From Mycolicibacterium iranicum (GTDB taxonomy: Bacteria > Actinomycetota > Actinomycetes > Mycobacteriales > Mycobacteriaceae): DNA of 64,000 nucleotides. This document shows, piece after piece, positions 15,348 to 23,864 of this stretch. Each line of letters starts with the position of its first letter. Positions within the stretch are counted from its first letter, which is position 1. Location of the stretch: contig NZ_JACHVU010000016.1 in assembly GCF_014190915.1 (NCBI RefSeq), positions 24,282 to 88,281 on the forward strand. Reading direction: 5' to 3'. The translations under genes and the position numbers were made by a program. Under the pieces are notes generated by a model that made no database searches, was not told the DNA's origin, and saw only the letters and a program-made list of their open reading frames with translations.

Positions 15348-16052
15348 TCACTCGGCGCTGCTGTACGCGTCGTGGAGCCGGAACCACCCGTAGGGTGGCC
15401 CCTGGGGCCACCCTACCGGTGAATCCTCCCAATCCTCCTGCCGCCCATAGGCGGTCAGGTCGAGTAGGTCGAACACCATCATGAACGTTTCCTCCCCGCG
15501 GTCGAAGGTCTGCCACGTGTGAAACACGCGGTCGCCGTCACGCAGGAACGCACTGATCGAATGGCGCTCCTCGCCGTCGACGGTGGCGCCGAAGTCGTCG
15601 TTGAACGTGGTGGTGCCCGAGGACACCCACGGTAGGTCCCAACCCATGCGGTCTTTGAACGCGACCAGCTTGCCCACCGGCGCCCGGGACACCAGCACCA
15701 AGGACGTGTCCCTGGCGTGCAGATGGGACAGGGGACCTACGTGGTCGGCCATCATCGAACAACCGCTACACCCTTCGTCCCAATCCGGCCCGAACATGAA
15801 GTGCTGCACGATCAGCTGGCGGCGTCCGTCGAAGAGGTCCCCCAACGTCAGGGGGCCCGCCTCGGTGTCGAACACGTACGGCGTGTCGATCTCGACCATC
15901 GGCAGCCGGCGACGCGCCGCGCTGACAGCGTCTTTGAGACGGGTGAGTTCCTTCTCACGGACGAGAAGAGCGGCGCGGGCCTTCTCCCACTCGGCGCGCG
16001 ACACGATCGGCGGCAATGCTCTCGGGGTCTCGTCGGCTGCGGCGGTGTCCAT
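15348..16052 (-). CDS. DUF899 thioredoxin-like protein
   Basis: 234-aa cytoplasmic protein of the DUF899 family, thioredoxin-fold proteins of uncertain function. Typical features are VSRAEWEKARAALLVREKEL near the N-terminus, LIVQHFMFGPDWDEGCSGC with the CSGC pair (about residues 95-98 of the chosen frame) in place of a thioredoxin CxxC, and WQTFDRGEE near the end. The ATG at 16052 is preferred to an upstream Met because it begins the conserved part. Its 3' end contains a 13-bp perfect palindrome. Redox or arsenic/heavy-metal roles proposed for relatives are not demonstrated here. Confidence 0.85.
   Translation of the reverse strand: MDTAAADETPRALPPIVSRAEWEKARAALLVREKELTRLKDAVSAARRRLPMVEIDTPYVFDTEAGPLTLGDLFDGRRQLIVQHFMFGPDWDEGCSGCSMMADHVGPLSHLHARDTSLVLVSRAPVGKLVAFKDRMGWDLPWVSSGTTTFNDDFGATVDGEERHSISAFLRDGDRVFHTWQTFDRGEETFMMVFDLLDLTAYGRQEDWEDSPVGWPQGPPYGWFRLHDAYSSAE
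15390..15416. terminator. 13-bp-stem palindrome inside the DUF899 3' end
   Basis: GTAGGGTGGCCCC (15390-15402), T, GGGGCCACCCTAC (15404-15416): a perfect stem with a one-nucleotide loop. It lies 53 nt after the stop of the rightward small secreted gene and within the last codons of the leftward DUF899 gene, so it may act as a terminator for the former. No T-run follows. Confidence 0.5.
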
Positions 16053-16076
16053 GCCCCCGAGCTTGCCACCGCACAC

Positions 16077-16970
16077 TCAACCGAAGTCGGTGATCAGCTC
16101 CGCCACCTGTCGCACCTGATCGATGTCCGAGTTCGTCGGGATGAGGTGGATCTCATCGGTGCCGACGGACGCGAAGCGCTGCAACACCTCTCGAAGCTCC
16201 TCGACGGTGCCGGCGAATCCGGTGGTGGGCGCCATCGCATCGACGAATTCCGACGGAATCCAGTTCATGTAACGCAGCAGGTGGCGGTGCACCTGCGCCC
16301 GAGGCGTGTCGCCCTCGCCGATCGCGAACCAGAACGACGTCGCCAGATGGGGTGCGCCCTTGCCCGCCTGCTGCCAGGCGTCCCGCGCCACGTCGAACAG
16401 TTCAACCTGTTTGTCGACGTCCAGATCGAGCGTGGTGCCGGCCAGGCCGTCCGCCCAGGCGGCCGCGCTGCGCACCGTCTTCGATCCGAGCGTGCCGACA
16501 TGCAGTACGGGTCCACCCGGCTGCGCCGGCGGCGGACCCACCGGCAGCGTCGATTCGGTGATCTTCTCGCCCGCCCAGACCCGCTTCATCACCGCGACGC
16601 GGTCGGCCATCTGACGCATCGTCTGCGTGGCGGGATCGGCGCCGACGGCGCGGTAATCCTCGTGTCGCCCACCGACTCCGATGCCCACGGTCAGCCTGCC
16701 CTCGCAGAGCATGTCGCCGGTCGCGAGCTGTTTGGCGAGCATCACCGGATCATGCAGCTGTGGGATGACGACGGTGGTCACCAACCGGACGCGCTCGGTC
16801 CAGGCGGCGAGCGCCCCCAGCAGCGTCAGGCTCTCCGGATTGTCGAACGCGATCCGCTCACCCCAGCACAGCGACGAGAAGTCGGCGCCGTCGACCAGCT
16901 GCGCCCACGATTTCAAGGTCTGGCGGTCGAGGCCGGGTTCCATCACCGGCATCGTCATCCCGATACGCAC
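16077..16970 (-). CDS. LLM-class F420-dependent oxidoreductase
   Basis: 297-aa luciferase-like monooxygenase-fold protein, probably using cofactor F420 as in many mycobacterial homologues. The N-terminus VRIGMTMPVMEPGLDRQTL, the RVRLVTTVVIPQLHDPVMLAKQLAT strand, and GRLTVGIGVGGRHEDYRAVG (about residues 92-110) are diagnostic. Substrate is unknown. The GTG at 16970 is chosen as the usual start of this family; the frame is open far upstream but runs into the transporter gene. It lies 20 bp downstream of the TDT transporter stop and is probably co-transcribed. Confidence 0.88.
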   Translation of the reverse strand: MRIGMTMPVMEPGLDRQTLKSWAQLVDGADFSSLCWGERIAFDNPESLTLLGALAAWTERVRLVTTVVIPQLHDPVMLAKQLATGDMLCEGRLTVGIGVGGRHEDYRAVGADPATQTMRQMADRVAVMKRVWAGEKITESTLPVGPPPAQPGGPVLHVGTLGSKTVRSAAAWADGLAGTTLDLDVDKQVELFDVARDAWQQAGKGAPHLATSFWFAIGEGDTPRAQVHRHLLRYMNWIPSEFVDAMAPTTGFAGTVEELREVLQRFASVGTDEIHLIPTNSDIDQVRQVAELITDFG

Positions 16971-16990
16971 GTCGGCGATTCTGGCAGGTG

Positions 16991-18124
16991 TCAGCGCGCC
17001 GCGGCGGGCGGGTCCTTGTATGCCCGGATCGGGTCGGTGCCGGGCGGCGCGAACAGGCCTCCCCGCAGACCGCCGCGGAACGTGCGTACCGCCACCAGCA
17101 GCCACGTGGACAGCAGGCCGAGGTAGGCGACCGCGGCGGCATAGCGGAACGCCGGCAGTGACGTGTGCACCGCAAGCTGGGTGGTACCGGTGACGAACGT
17201 GCCCACCGGGAAGGTCAGGCTCCACCACGTCAACGCGAAGGGCATTCCGCGTCGCAGGGTGCGCACGGTCAGCGCGGAGGCCAGCGCGATCCACAGCACC
17301 GCGAACCCCCACACGGGCACCCCGTAGAGCACCGCGAACACCCGCATCCCGTCGGCCAGCTTCTCGTCGACGGCCAGCGCCGCGTCGGTGCCGAGAAGTC
17401 CTGCCACAGTGATCGATTGGCCCAGCGGACCGAGGACGATCCAGAGGGTGGGCACTCTGGCCGTGCCCGAGGTGCCGAAGTGGGCGAGGCGACTCCACAC
17501 CATCGTGATGATGATCAGGGACGCGATCAACGACAGGCCGAACATGGCGTAGCAGCCGTACAGCATCGTCGCCCGGCCCGGGCCGGGCGCCATGTGCGGG
17601 ATCAGCAGGCTTCCCGTGGCGGCGGCCACCATCGGCGGCACCACCGGCATCAGCCAGCCGCCGAACGCGGCATCGGGCTCGACGCGGTACTGGGTGAACA
17701 TCAGGTACGGGATGCTCATCGCCGTCACCAGCCCGCCCAGCGTCCCCGCCACCCACAGCGCCCACGCCAGGTCGACAGCCAGTCGTGCACCGATCAGGTC
17801 ATGGCCGATCAGCAGCGCGCCCGATGCGACGGTCAACAGGGCCATCGGGGCCGCCCCGTAGAAGTGCGCCATCGTCGGGTTGCGGGCGTGACTGCGCGCC
17901 ACGGTCGGGTTGCGCAGCCAGTGCGCGAGCATGGCCAGCATCAGCACCACCAGCCACAGCGCCGAGACCACCCAGACCACCAGCGCGAAGGCCCGCAGGC
18001 CCGGTAGTACGGGGAGGGTGGCGCCGGCGGTCGCGACGATGCCGGTGCCCATCACCGAGGCGAACCAGTTCGGCCCGAGATAACCCAGGATGGTCGGCCG
18101 GCGCTCCGGTGTCTCCGCGGTCAT
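16991..18124 (-). CDS. TDT/SLAC1 family transporter
   Basis: 377-aa integral membrane protein with ten predicted helices of the tellurite-resistance/dicarboxylate transporter family (TehA, Mae1, SLAC1). N-terminal LGPNWFASVMGTGIVATAGA is the family signature. Later helices include LVTAMSIPYLMFTQY and FALTWWSLTFPVGTFVTGTTQLA, the latter typical of the C-terminal part. Substrates of relatives are C4-dicarboxylates, sulfite or anions; which applies cannot be read here. The ATG at 18124 starts just before the signature; longer upstream frames are not supported. Confidence 0.87.
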   Translation of the reverse strand: MTAETPERRPTILGYLGPNWFASVMGTGIVATAGATLPVLPGLRAFALVVWVVSALWLVVLMLAMLAHWLRNPTVARSHARNPTMAHFYGAAPMALLTVASGALLIGHDLIGARLAVDLAWALWVAGTLGGLVTAMSIPYLMFTQYRVEPDAAFGGWLMPVVPPMVAAATGSLLIPHMAPGPGRATMLYGCYAMFGLSLIASLIIITMVWSRLAHFGTSGTARVPTLWIVLGPLGQSITVAGLLGTDAALAVDEKLADGMRVFAVLYGVPVWGFAVLWIALASALTVRTLRRGMPFALTWWSLTFPVGTFVTGTTQLAVHTSLPAFRYAAAVAYLGLLSTWLLVAVRTFRGGLRGGLFAPPGTDPIRAYKDPPAAAR

Positions 18125-18140
18125 GCCGCTCAGTATGGCG

Positions 18141-18207
18141 ACCGCGAGCGCGCGCGAAATGCCGGCTCGGGGCGGCGTGTCGACGGGCAGACACGCGCGC
18201 TCGCGGT
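18141..18207. repeat. 14-bp GC-rich inverted repeat between divergent genes
   Basis: ACCGCGAGCGCGCG (18141-18154) and CGCGCGCTCGCGGT (18194-18207) pair perfectly across a 39-nt loop that also contains GTGTCGACGGGCAGACAC. It lies between the transporter and kinase genes. The shape resembles small REP/MITE-like mycobacterial elements, but similarity to other copies was not tested. Confidence 0.4.
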
Positions 18208-18321
18208 GCAGAGGGGGCACGTATAGGGCCGTATGGAGTCGCAGGGAGGGGTGGTTTTCCCCCGGGGGATTCTCGGGAAAACGTTGTGTCGCCGCGGCGT
18301 GCCGATCCATAGGTTGGTTTC

Positions 18322-19656
18322 ATGCCTGCAGTCACCGAGACAGATGCCGTCGACACCGCACCGGTGGACGTACCCGAGTCGGCCGATGCTCCCCCGGCAC
18401 CGCGCCGCCGAATGCTCGGCGTCCCGGCCAGCGCGTCGCTGCTCGTCGGAGGAGCCTTCGCGGTGGTCTGGTTCTGGATTCCGTTGGCCCTGTTGGTCAT
18501 TGCGGTCTCGTCGATCCCGAGCATCATCGGATTCGTGATCGCCGGCGTGGCGTTCATCTACGTGATGCGCGGTGTCGACCGCGTCGAACGGGTGCGCTCC
18601 GAAGCCATCTTCGGTATGGGCATCGGGGTGCCCGCGCGCCGGTTGTCGCCCTACACCGGCTTCCAGCGGTGGGCCCATCAGCTGTGGCTGGACGTGAGCA
18701 GCGCCCGGTTCTGGAAATCGGCGGCCCACCACTACCTGCGGATGATCTACGACGCGTCGGTGACCGCCCTCGCCGTCGCACTGCTGGCGTTCGCTTTCCT
18801 GGCCCCCGCGGCCGCGATCGCCGTCGGGCACAGCGATCCCGACGCCGGATTGTCATTCCTGCCCACACCGCTGGCGTGGCTGCTGGCGCTGGTGGCGCTG
18901 GCCGCCGCCGTGGCGCTGGTGGTGTTCGCGCCGGTGCTCGACGCGACGATCGACCGTTGGCTGCTGCCGGCGTCGCCCACTGCGGCGCTGCAGCACGAGG
19001 TGAGCGCGTTGGCCGATGCGCGCCAGGGTGCGGTGACGTCGGCACAGACCGAACGGCACCGCATCGAACGCGACCTCCACGACAGCGTGCAGCCGCGACT
19101 GGTGTCGCTGGCCATGACGATCGGGCTGGCGCAGACGAAGCTCGACACCGATCTGCCCGCGGCCAAGGAGCTGATCGCCGAAGCGCACGACGACGCCAAG
19201 AGCGCGCTCGTGGAGTTGCGCAACGTGGTGCGCGGCATCGCGCCGACCATCCTGTCCGACCGCGGCCTCGACGCCGCCCTGTCGGCGGTGGTGCAGCGCG
19301 CGGCGAACTCAGGTGTTCCGACGACGCTGAGCGTGCACCTGCCGCGCCGGCTGCCCGAGGAGGTCGAGGCGTGCGCCTACTTCGTCGTCGCCGAGGCGCT
19401 GACGAACGTCAGCCGCCATTCGGGGGCCACCACCGCCGCGGTCACCGTGCGCCTCGACGAGACCGCTCAGCAGTTGCACGTCAGCGTGTTCGACGACGGG
19501 AGGGGCGGTGCGCGCGTCGTAGAGGACCACGGTGACGGGGAAGCCACCGGCCTGCGCGGACTCGACGAACGGGTGCGTGCGGCCCGCGGGACGTTCTCGG
19601 TGAGCAGCCCGGCCACCGGACCGACGATCGTCAGCGCGGTGCTGCCGTGCGCGTAG
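18322..19656 (+). CDS. Sensor histidine kinase, NarL/HisKA_3 type
   Basis: 444-aa membrane kinase. Hydrophobic helices lie near residues 32-75 and 145-205, separated by a cytoplasmic-looking linker. The HisKA_3 dimerisation domain carries the phosphorylated His253 in RIERDLHDSVQPRLVSL, and the HATPase_c domain has the N box (VVAEALTNVSRHSGA) and GLRGLDERV. It would phosphorylate the response regulator encoded by the overlapping downstream gene. The ATG is leaderless, with TAGGTT (18310-18315) 6 nt upstream. The short external loops suggest it senses a membrane signal; the stimulus is unknown. Confidence 0.92.
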   Translation: MPAVTETDAVDTAPVDVPESADAPPAPRRRMLGVPASASLLVGGAFAVVWFWIPLALLVIAVSSIPSIIGFVIAGVAFIYVMRGVDRVERVRSEAIFGMGIGVPARRLSPYTGFQRWAHQLWLDVSSARFWKSAAHHYLRMIYDASVTALAVALLAFAFLAPAAAIAVGHSDPDAGLSFLPTPLAWLLALVALAAAVALVVFAPVLDATIDRWLLPASPTAALQHEVSALADARQGAVTSAQTERHRIERDLHDSVQPRLVSLAMTIGLAQTKLDTDLPAAKELIAEAHDDAKSALVELRNVVRGIAPTILSDRGLDAALSAVVQRAANSGVPTTLSVHLPRRLPEEVEACAYFVVAEALTNVSRHSGATTAAVTVRLDETAQQLHVSVFDDGRGGARVVEDHGDGEATGLRGLDERVRAARGTFSVSSPATGPTIVSAVLPCA

Positions 19657-20291
19657 TGATCGCCGAGGATTCGGCCCTGCTGCGGGCCGGCATCGAACGG
19701 ATCCTCACCGACGCCGGCCACCAGGTCGTCGCCGGGGTGCCCGATGCGACGAACCTGCTGCGCCTGGTCAACGACGAGCGCCCCGACCTGGCCATCCTTG
19801 ATGTCCGGATGCCGCCGACATTCACCGACGAGGGCATCAGGGCCGCGGCGCTGCTGCGCAGCCAGAATCCGGAATCACCGGTGCTCGTGCTCTCCCATTA
19901 CGTGGAGGAGCGGTATGCGGCCGACCTGATCGCCTCCGACACAAGGGGTTTCGGCTACCTGCTCAAGGACCGGGTGGCCGACGTGCCGGCATTCCTGGAT
20001 GCGGTGCGGGTCGTCGGCTCGGGCGGGACGGTCCTCGACCCCGAGGTGGTGTCCCAGATCCTCGTGCGCTCGCACCGCCGCAACATCCTCCACGCGCTGA
20101 CCCCCAGGGAACACGAAGTGCTGCAACTGATGGCCGAGGGCAAGACGAACTCGGCGATCGCCTCGGGCCTGCACATGTCGGTCGGCTCGGCCGAGAAACA
20201 CATCGCCTCGATCTTCTCGAAACTGAACCTCGCGCCCGACGAGAGCGAGAACCGCCGCGTGCTCGCGGTGCTGCGCTACCTCGAATCCTGA
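19647..20291 (+). CDS. LuxR/NarL-type response regulator
   Basis: 214-aa DNA-binding response regulator. The receiver domain has acidic pocket EDSALLRAG, phospho-acceptor Asp52 in LAILDVRMPP, and Lys in YLLKDRV. The LuxR-type HTH is LTPREHEVLQLMAEGKTNSA followed by IASGLHMSVGSAEKHIASIF. The GTG start overlaps the kinase gene by 10 bp, so translation is coupled. The following DUF4097-like gene may be a target or part of the operon. Confidence 0.93.
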   Translation: MRVVIAEDSALLRAGIERILTDAGHQVVAGVPDATNLLRLVNDERPDLAILDVRMPPTFTDEGIRAAALLRSQNPESPVLVLSHYVEERYAADLIASDTRGFGYLLKDRVADVPAFLDAVRVVGSGGTVLDPEVVSQILVRSHRRNILHALTPREHEVLQLMAEGKTNSAIASGLHMSVGSAEKHIASIFSKLNLAPDESENRRVLAVLRYLES

Positions 20292-20331
20292 CGCCCGATT
20301 CCGCAATCCTGAAGGCCCGGAAAGGTACCCC

Positions 20332-21210
20332 GTGACCACCACCCTCGCTCCCGCACCCACCTCGCCGCCCCCACCGCTGTCCCCCGGCGGCCGCACGGCG
20401 GTCCGCGTGCTCCTCACCCTCGCCGCGGCGCTCATGATCGTCGGACTCGTCGTGTCGTTGAGCACCGCCGCGTGGGGAATCAGTTCCTTCCGCGTCGTGA
20501 AGGACTCCACCGCGCTGCCGGCCACCCTGACCTCGGTGACCGTGGACACCGGCTCGGTCCCGGTGGCGGTGCGCATCACCGCCGACCGCGAGGCCCGGGA
20601 ACCCAGGGTGGACATGCGGATGGTGAACTCCGCCCGTGCCGGCGCCGATCCGCTGGCCGTCACCGCGGACGGCACCACCGCACGGGTCACCATCGACGCC
20701 GAGCCCTCGCAGTTCCTGCAGTGGGGCCGGGCCGGGGAGATCACCGTCGTCCTGCCTCCCGAGCTGGCCCGCCGCGTCTCGGTGACCACCGAGCAGGAGA
20801 CGGGCGTGGTGTTCGCCCAGGCCGACATCGACCAGCTGACGGCCCGCACCGTCGACGGCGCCGTCATCCTCAGCGGCTCGGCACGGCGGATCGAGATCGT
20901 CAACCAGCACGGCGACGTCACGACGCGAGAGCCGATAGCGGTGAGCGAATCATTCAGTGCGACAACGACGAACGGTGACATCAGCGTCGACTTCGCCGAG
21001 CCCCCGCGGACAGTGGACGCCGCCACCGAACACGGTGACGTCGTCGTGTCGCTCCCCCCGCCGGGGCCCTACTACGTCGACGCGGTCACCGAGATGGACC
21101 AGGGCAACACCGTCGTCCGGGTCCCCCGCACGCGGGACCGCGACAACGCCGCATCGGTGATCACGGCACGCGCAGACACCGGCGATGTCGTCGTGAACGA
21201 CCTGGACTGA
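20332..21210 (+). CDS. Membrane-anchored DUF4097-like beta-repeat protein
   Basis: 292-aa protein with a Pro-rich N-terminus, one membrane helix (about residues 25-48, VRVLLTLAAALMIVGLVVSL) and an extracytoplasmic region of repeated short beta strands (RIEIVNQHGDVTTREP, TTTNGDISVDF, ATEHGDVVVSLP, ADTGDVVVNDL), the right-handed beta-solenoid pattern of the DUF4097 family. It lies 40 bp downstream of the two-component system and is likely co-transcribed with it, so it may be the signal-interacting or output protein. Biochemical role unknown. Confidence 0.8.
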   Translation: MTTTLAPAPTSPPPPLSPGGRTAVRVLLTLAAALMIVGLVVSLSTAAWGISSFRVVKDSTALPATLTSVTVDTGSVPVAVRITADREAREPRVDMRMVNSARAGADPLAVTADGTTARVTIDAEPSQFLQWGRAGEITVVLPPELARRVSVTTEQETGVVFAQADIDQLTARTVDGAVILSGSARRIEIVNQHGDVTTREPIAVSESFSATTTNGDISVDFAEPPRTVDAATEHGDVVVSLPPPGPYYVDAVTEMDQGNTVVRVPRTRDRDNAASVITARADTGDVVVNDLD

Positions 21211-21222
21211 CCCGCCGTGTGG

Positions 21223-22242
21223 TCACGCCCCGGCGCTCACCGCGGCGATGATGTCGGCTGCGGACCCGCCACGGATCTTCGGGAAGCCCGTTCCGGCCCA
21301 GATGTTCACCGCGTCGGGGTCGCCGGCGCCGATCGAGGCCTTACGCACCGGGCTGGTCAGATAGTGCACCTCGGGGTAGCCGAGCGGCGCCTGCGCCTCG
21401 TGCTCGTCGATGAACCGGTTGCGCAGCCCACGGGCGTACCGTCCGGAAAAGGCTCTGGTGACCACGGTTTCGGTGTATTGGCCCTCGACCAGCGCGGCTC
21501 GGTGCACGGCGCTGCTGCCGGCCTCGTCGGCGAGCAGGAACGCGGTGCCCAGCTGCGCGGCGACCGCCCCGGCGTCACGGACGCGGCGGACGTCGTCGGC
21601 CGTCATCAGCCCGCCGGCGGCCACGACGGGGATGTCGAGGTGGGCGGTGAGCGCGCCGAGCAGGTCGTCGAGCGACTCGGTCGCCGGGTCGGCGGACGGG
21701 TCGAACGTGCCGCGGTGCCCGCCCGCCGACGGGCCCTGGGCGACGAGCACGTCGACGTCGATCGCGGCGGCGGCGCGTGCCTCAGCCAGGGTGGTGACCG
21801 TCGCCGCGACGGCGATGTCCGCCGCGCCCAGACGGCGCCGCTCGTCGGCGCTGGGCAGTCCGAAGGTGAACGAGGCGACGGCCGGGCGCAGATCGAGCAG
21901 CACCTCGATCTTGGCGGCCCAACCGTCGTCGTCGAACCTGGGCTCGCCGAGATTCACGCCGTACCGCTCGGACTCGGCGGCCAACGCACGGGCATACTCC
22001 TCGATCGCCGCCGGCGCGGCTGCACTGGGTTGCGGCACAAAGAGATTGGCGGCCACCGGCGAGGTGGTGAGCGCCTGGGCCCTGGACAGCGCGTCGGCGA
22101 ACGCCTGCGCGGTGAGGTACCCGGCGGCGACGAATCCGAGCCCGCCTGCCGCTGAGCCGGCAGCTGCGAGCTCGGGGGTGGACGGACCGCCTGCCATCGG
22201 GGCGACGAGCACCGGTGCGCTGAGTTCACGAAGGTCGAACAT
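21223..22242 (-). CDS. Nitronate monooxygenase-like flavin enzyme
   Basis: 339-aa FMN-binding TIM-barrel protein of the nitronate monooxygenase/2-nitropropane dioxygenase family. Typical pieces are VLVAPMAGGPSTPELAAA (N-terminal FMN loop), AQGPSAGGHRG (about residues 173-183), VVAAGGLMTADDVRR and GTAFLLADEAG (phosphate-binding end). The conserved His in SAGGHRG is the expected catalytic residue. Function is probably detoxification of nitronates or a related FMN-dependent oxidation. SD AAAGG lies upstream of the ATG; a GTG directly before it is an alternative. Confidence 0.88.
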   Translation of the reverse strand: MFDLRELSAPVLVAPMAGGPSTPELAAAGSAAGGLGFVAAGYLTAQAFADALSRAQALTTSPVAANLFVPQPSAAAPAAIEEYARALAAESERYGVNLGEPRFDDDGWAAKIEVLLDLRPAVASFTFGLPSADERRRLGAADIAVAATVTTLAEARAAAAIDVDVLVAQGPSAGGHRGTFDPSADPATESLDDLLGALTAHLDIPVVAAGGLMTADDVRRVRDAGAVAAQLGTAFLLADEAGSSAVHRAALVEGQYTETVVTRAFSGRYARGLRNRFIDEHEAQAPLGYPEVHYLTSPVRKASIGAGDPDAVNIWAGTGFPKIRGGSAADIIAAVSAGA

Positions 22243-22317
22243 CACGTGCCTTTCGTATCATTTTCCGTGGTCGTTCCTACTGGAACAGCGGACGCGGCCC
22301 GTTCTATCCTCGACGCG

Positions 22318-22704
22318 ATGGCCATCACCCTCAACCACACCATCGTCGCCGCCCGGGACAAGCGAACGTCGGCGGAGTTTCTCACCGGCCTGTTCGGCCT
22401 GCCGAGCCCGAAACCCTTCGGGCCGTTCCTGGTGGTTGCCGTCGGCGAGGTCAGCCTCGACTACGCCGACGTCGGCGACGACGATGCGATCGCCCCGCAG
22501 CACTATGCGTTTCTGGTGTCCGAAGACGATTTCGATGCCATCTACGGCCGGATCCGCGAACGGGGATTGCCGCACTGGGCCGATCCCCGTGGCGCGCACC
22601 CCGGCGAGATCAACCACAACGACGGCGGCCGTGGCGTGTACTTCCAGGACCCGGGCGGGCATTACCTGGAGATTCTCACCCGCCCGTACGGATCGGGCTC
22701 CTAG
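22318..22704 (+). CDS. VOC family (glyoxalase-like) protein
   Basis: 128-aa single-chain vicinal-oxygen-chelate protein. MAITLNHTIVAARDKRTSAEF carries the first metal His (residue 7), YAFLVSEDDFDAIYGRIRER the second half, and GRGVYFQDPGGHYLEILTRP the C-terminal HYLEI signature with the metal-binding Glu. Substrate unknown. The ATG at 22318 is supported by a leaderless promoter (TATCCT, 22305-22310, 7 nt upstream). It converges on the Rrf2 gene and overlaps it by 4 bp. Confidence 0.88.
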   Translation: MAITLNHTIVAARDKRTSAEFLTGLFGLPSPKPFGPFLVVAVGEVSLDYADVGDDDAIAPQHYAFLVSEDDFDAIYGRIRERGLPHWADPRGAHPGEINHNDGGRGVYFQDPGGHYLEILTRPYGSGS

Positions 22705-23177
22705 CTGACCGAGTGGCCGCGCGCCTCTTCCTGGCCTCGGTAGTCGTCGGCCATGACCCGGACATGGTCGGGCAGCTCACCGAGGGCGACATCGGCGAGG
22801 CTGGTCTGTTCGAGGACCGAGCGCATGCTCGCGCGCAGGGCGCGCCAGACGTCGGTGAGAGCGGTGGTGGGCCCCGTGTACGGCAAGTCGCCCAGACCGA
22901 TGTCGCGCACGCTCGCCAGCGGGCCGTCGATACAGCGCAACACATCGGCGATGCTGATGTCCGCGGCAGGCCGGGCCAGCTCGTAGCCGCCGTCACGTCC
23001 CCGGTGACTGCGCACAAGCCGATCGGTGCGCAGGTCCGACAGGATGTCGACGAGGAACTGGGCCGGAATGCCCTGAGCTTTCGCCAGGTCTTCGGTCTTG
23101 ACCAGCGCACCGTCGTCGACGGTCGCGAGCTGGACCATCGCGCGGACGGCGTACTCCGCCTTCGCCGACATCCGCAT
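22701..23177 (-). CDS. Rrf2 family transcriptional regulator without cluster cysteines
   Basis: 158-aa Rrf2-type winged-helix regulator: MRMSAKAEYAVRAMVQLA, then the recognition helix region IPAQFLVDILSDLRTDRLVR and wing SHRGRDGGYELARP. IscR/NsrR proteins carry three cysteines near residues 90-110 for an Fe-S cluster; here only one Cys (about residue 82, LRCIDG) exists, so it is more like CymR-type factors that control cysteine/sulfur genes through protein partners. The cysDNCQ operon lies 2 kb away. -10 TAGCCT 6 nt before the ATG indicates a leaderless start. Confidence 0.88.
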   Translation of the reverse strand: MRMSAKAEYAVRAMVQLATVDDGALVKTEDLAKAQGIPAQFLVDILSDLRTDRLVRSHRGRDGGYELARPAADISIADVLRCIDGPLASVRDIGLGDLPYTGPTTALTDVWRALRASMRSVLEQTSLADVALGELPDHVRVMADDYRGQEEARGHSVS

Positions 23178-23186
23178 GGGGCCAGG

Positions 23187-23786
23187 CTAGCCGGGAATGT
23201 CCTCCTGGCCGGGCACCACCACGGCGAACAGGTCGGCGACCGCGGCCAGGCTGGCGTTGTGCAGGGCCCGGGCGGGCACCGCGTCGCCGTCGAGTCCGGG
23301 CAGAGTCCGGGTGGCCGTCGCGGCGGCGACCACGGTCGGCGCGTACCCGAGGTTGAACGCGCCGCGGGCGGTGGAGTTCACGCACATGTGCGTCATGAAC
23401 CCCGCCAGCACCAGATTCGACGCTCCGGATGACTTCAGGATGTCGTCGAGATCGGTGTTGACGAACGCGTTCGGATAGTTCTTGACGACGACGGGCTCCC
23501 CGTTGCGGGGGGCGACGCGGTCGACGATGGCCCCGCTCTCCCCCTCGATGTCGTAGAGCGAGCCGGGTCCGTCGTCGTGCTGGATGTGGACGACCGGGAT
23601 GCCCGCGGTGCGGGCCCGATCGAGCAGCGTGGCGGCTTCGTCGAGCGCCTGCTGCACTCCGTCGAGTTCCATCACGCCTCGGGTGTAGGTGTTCTGGCAG
23701 TCGATCAGCACGAGCGCGGAATCGGCGAGGCTCACCGGGGCGAGGGGCAGGCCGGCCAGCGCCCGCAGGGTGGTGGGATCAGACAC
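23187..23786 (-). CDS. Isochorismatase-like cysteine hydrolase
   Basis: 199-aa isochorismatase-fold hydrolase. The catalytic triad is visible: Asp in LVLIDCQNTYTRG (about residue 29), Lys in VVVKNYPNAF (about 104), and Cys in GFMTHMCVNSTARGA (about 138). Relatives cleave amides or ureido groups (nicotinamidase, carbamoylsarcosine hydrolase). The substrate cannot be assigned. The GTG start has -10 TAGGCT 6 nt upstream. It is oriented like the Rrf2 gene, 9 bp upstream of it, but each has its own leaderless promoter. Confidence 0.88.
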   Translation of the reverse strand: MSDPTTLRALAGLPLAPVSLADSALVLIDCQNTYTRGVMELDGVQQALDEAATLLDRARTAGIPVVHIQHDDGPGSLYDIEGESGAIVDRVAPRNGEPVVVKNYPNAFVNTDLDDILKSSGASNLVLAGFMTHMCVNSTARGAFNLGYAPTVVAAATATRTLPGLDGDAVPARALHNASLAAVADLFAVVVPGQEDIPG

Positions 23787-23864
23787 GCTCGCAGCCTAAC
23801 CGTGCGTGGACCGGCGCGGATTTACCGGTCGGCACCCCTGCCCGCGGCCCCTAGACTCGATCGG

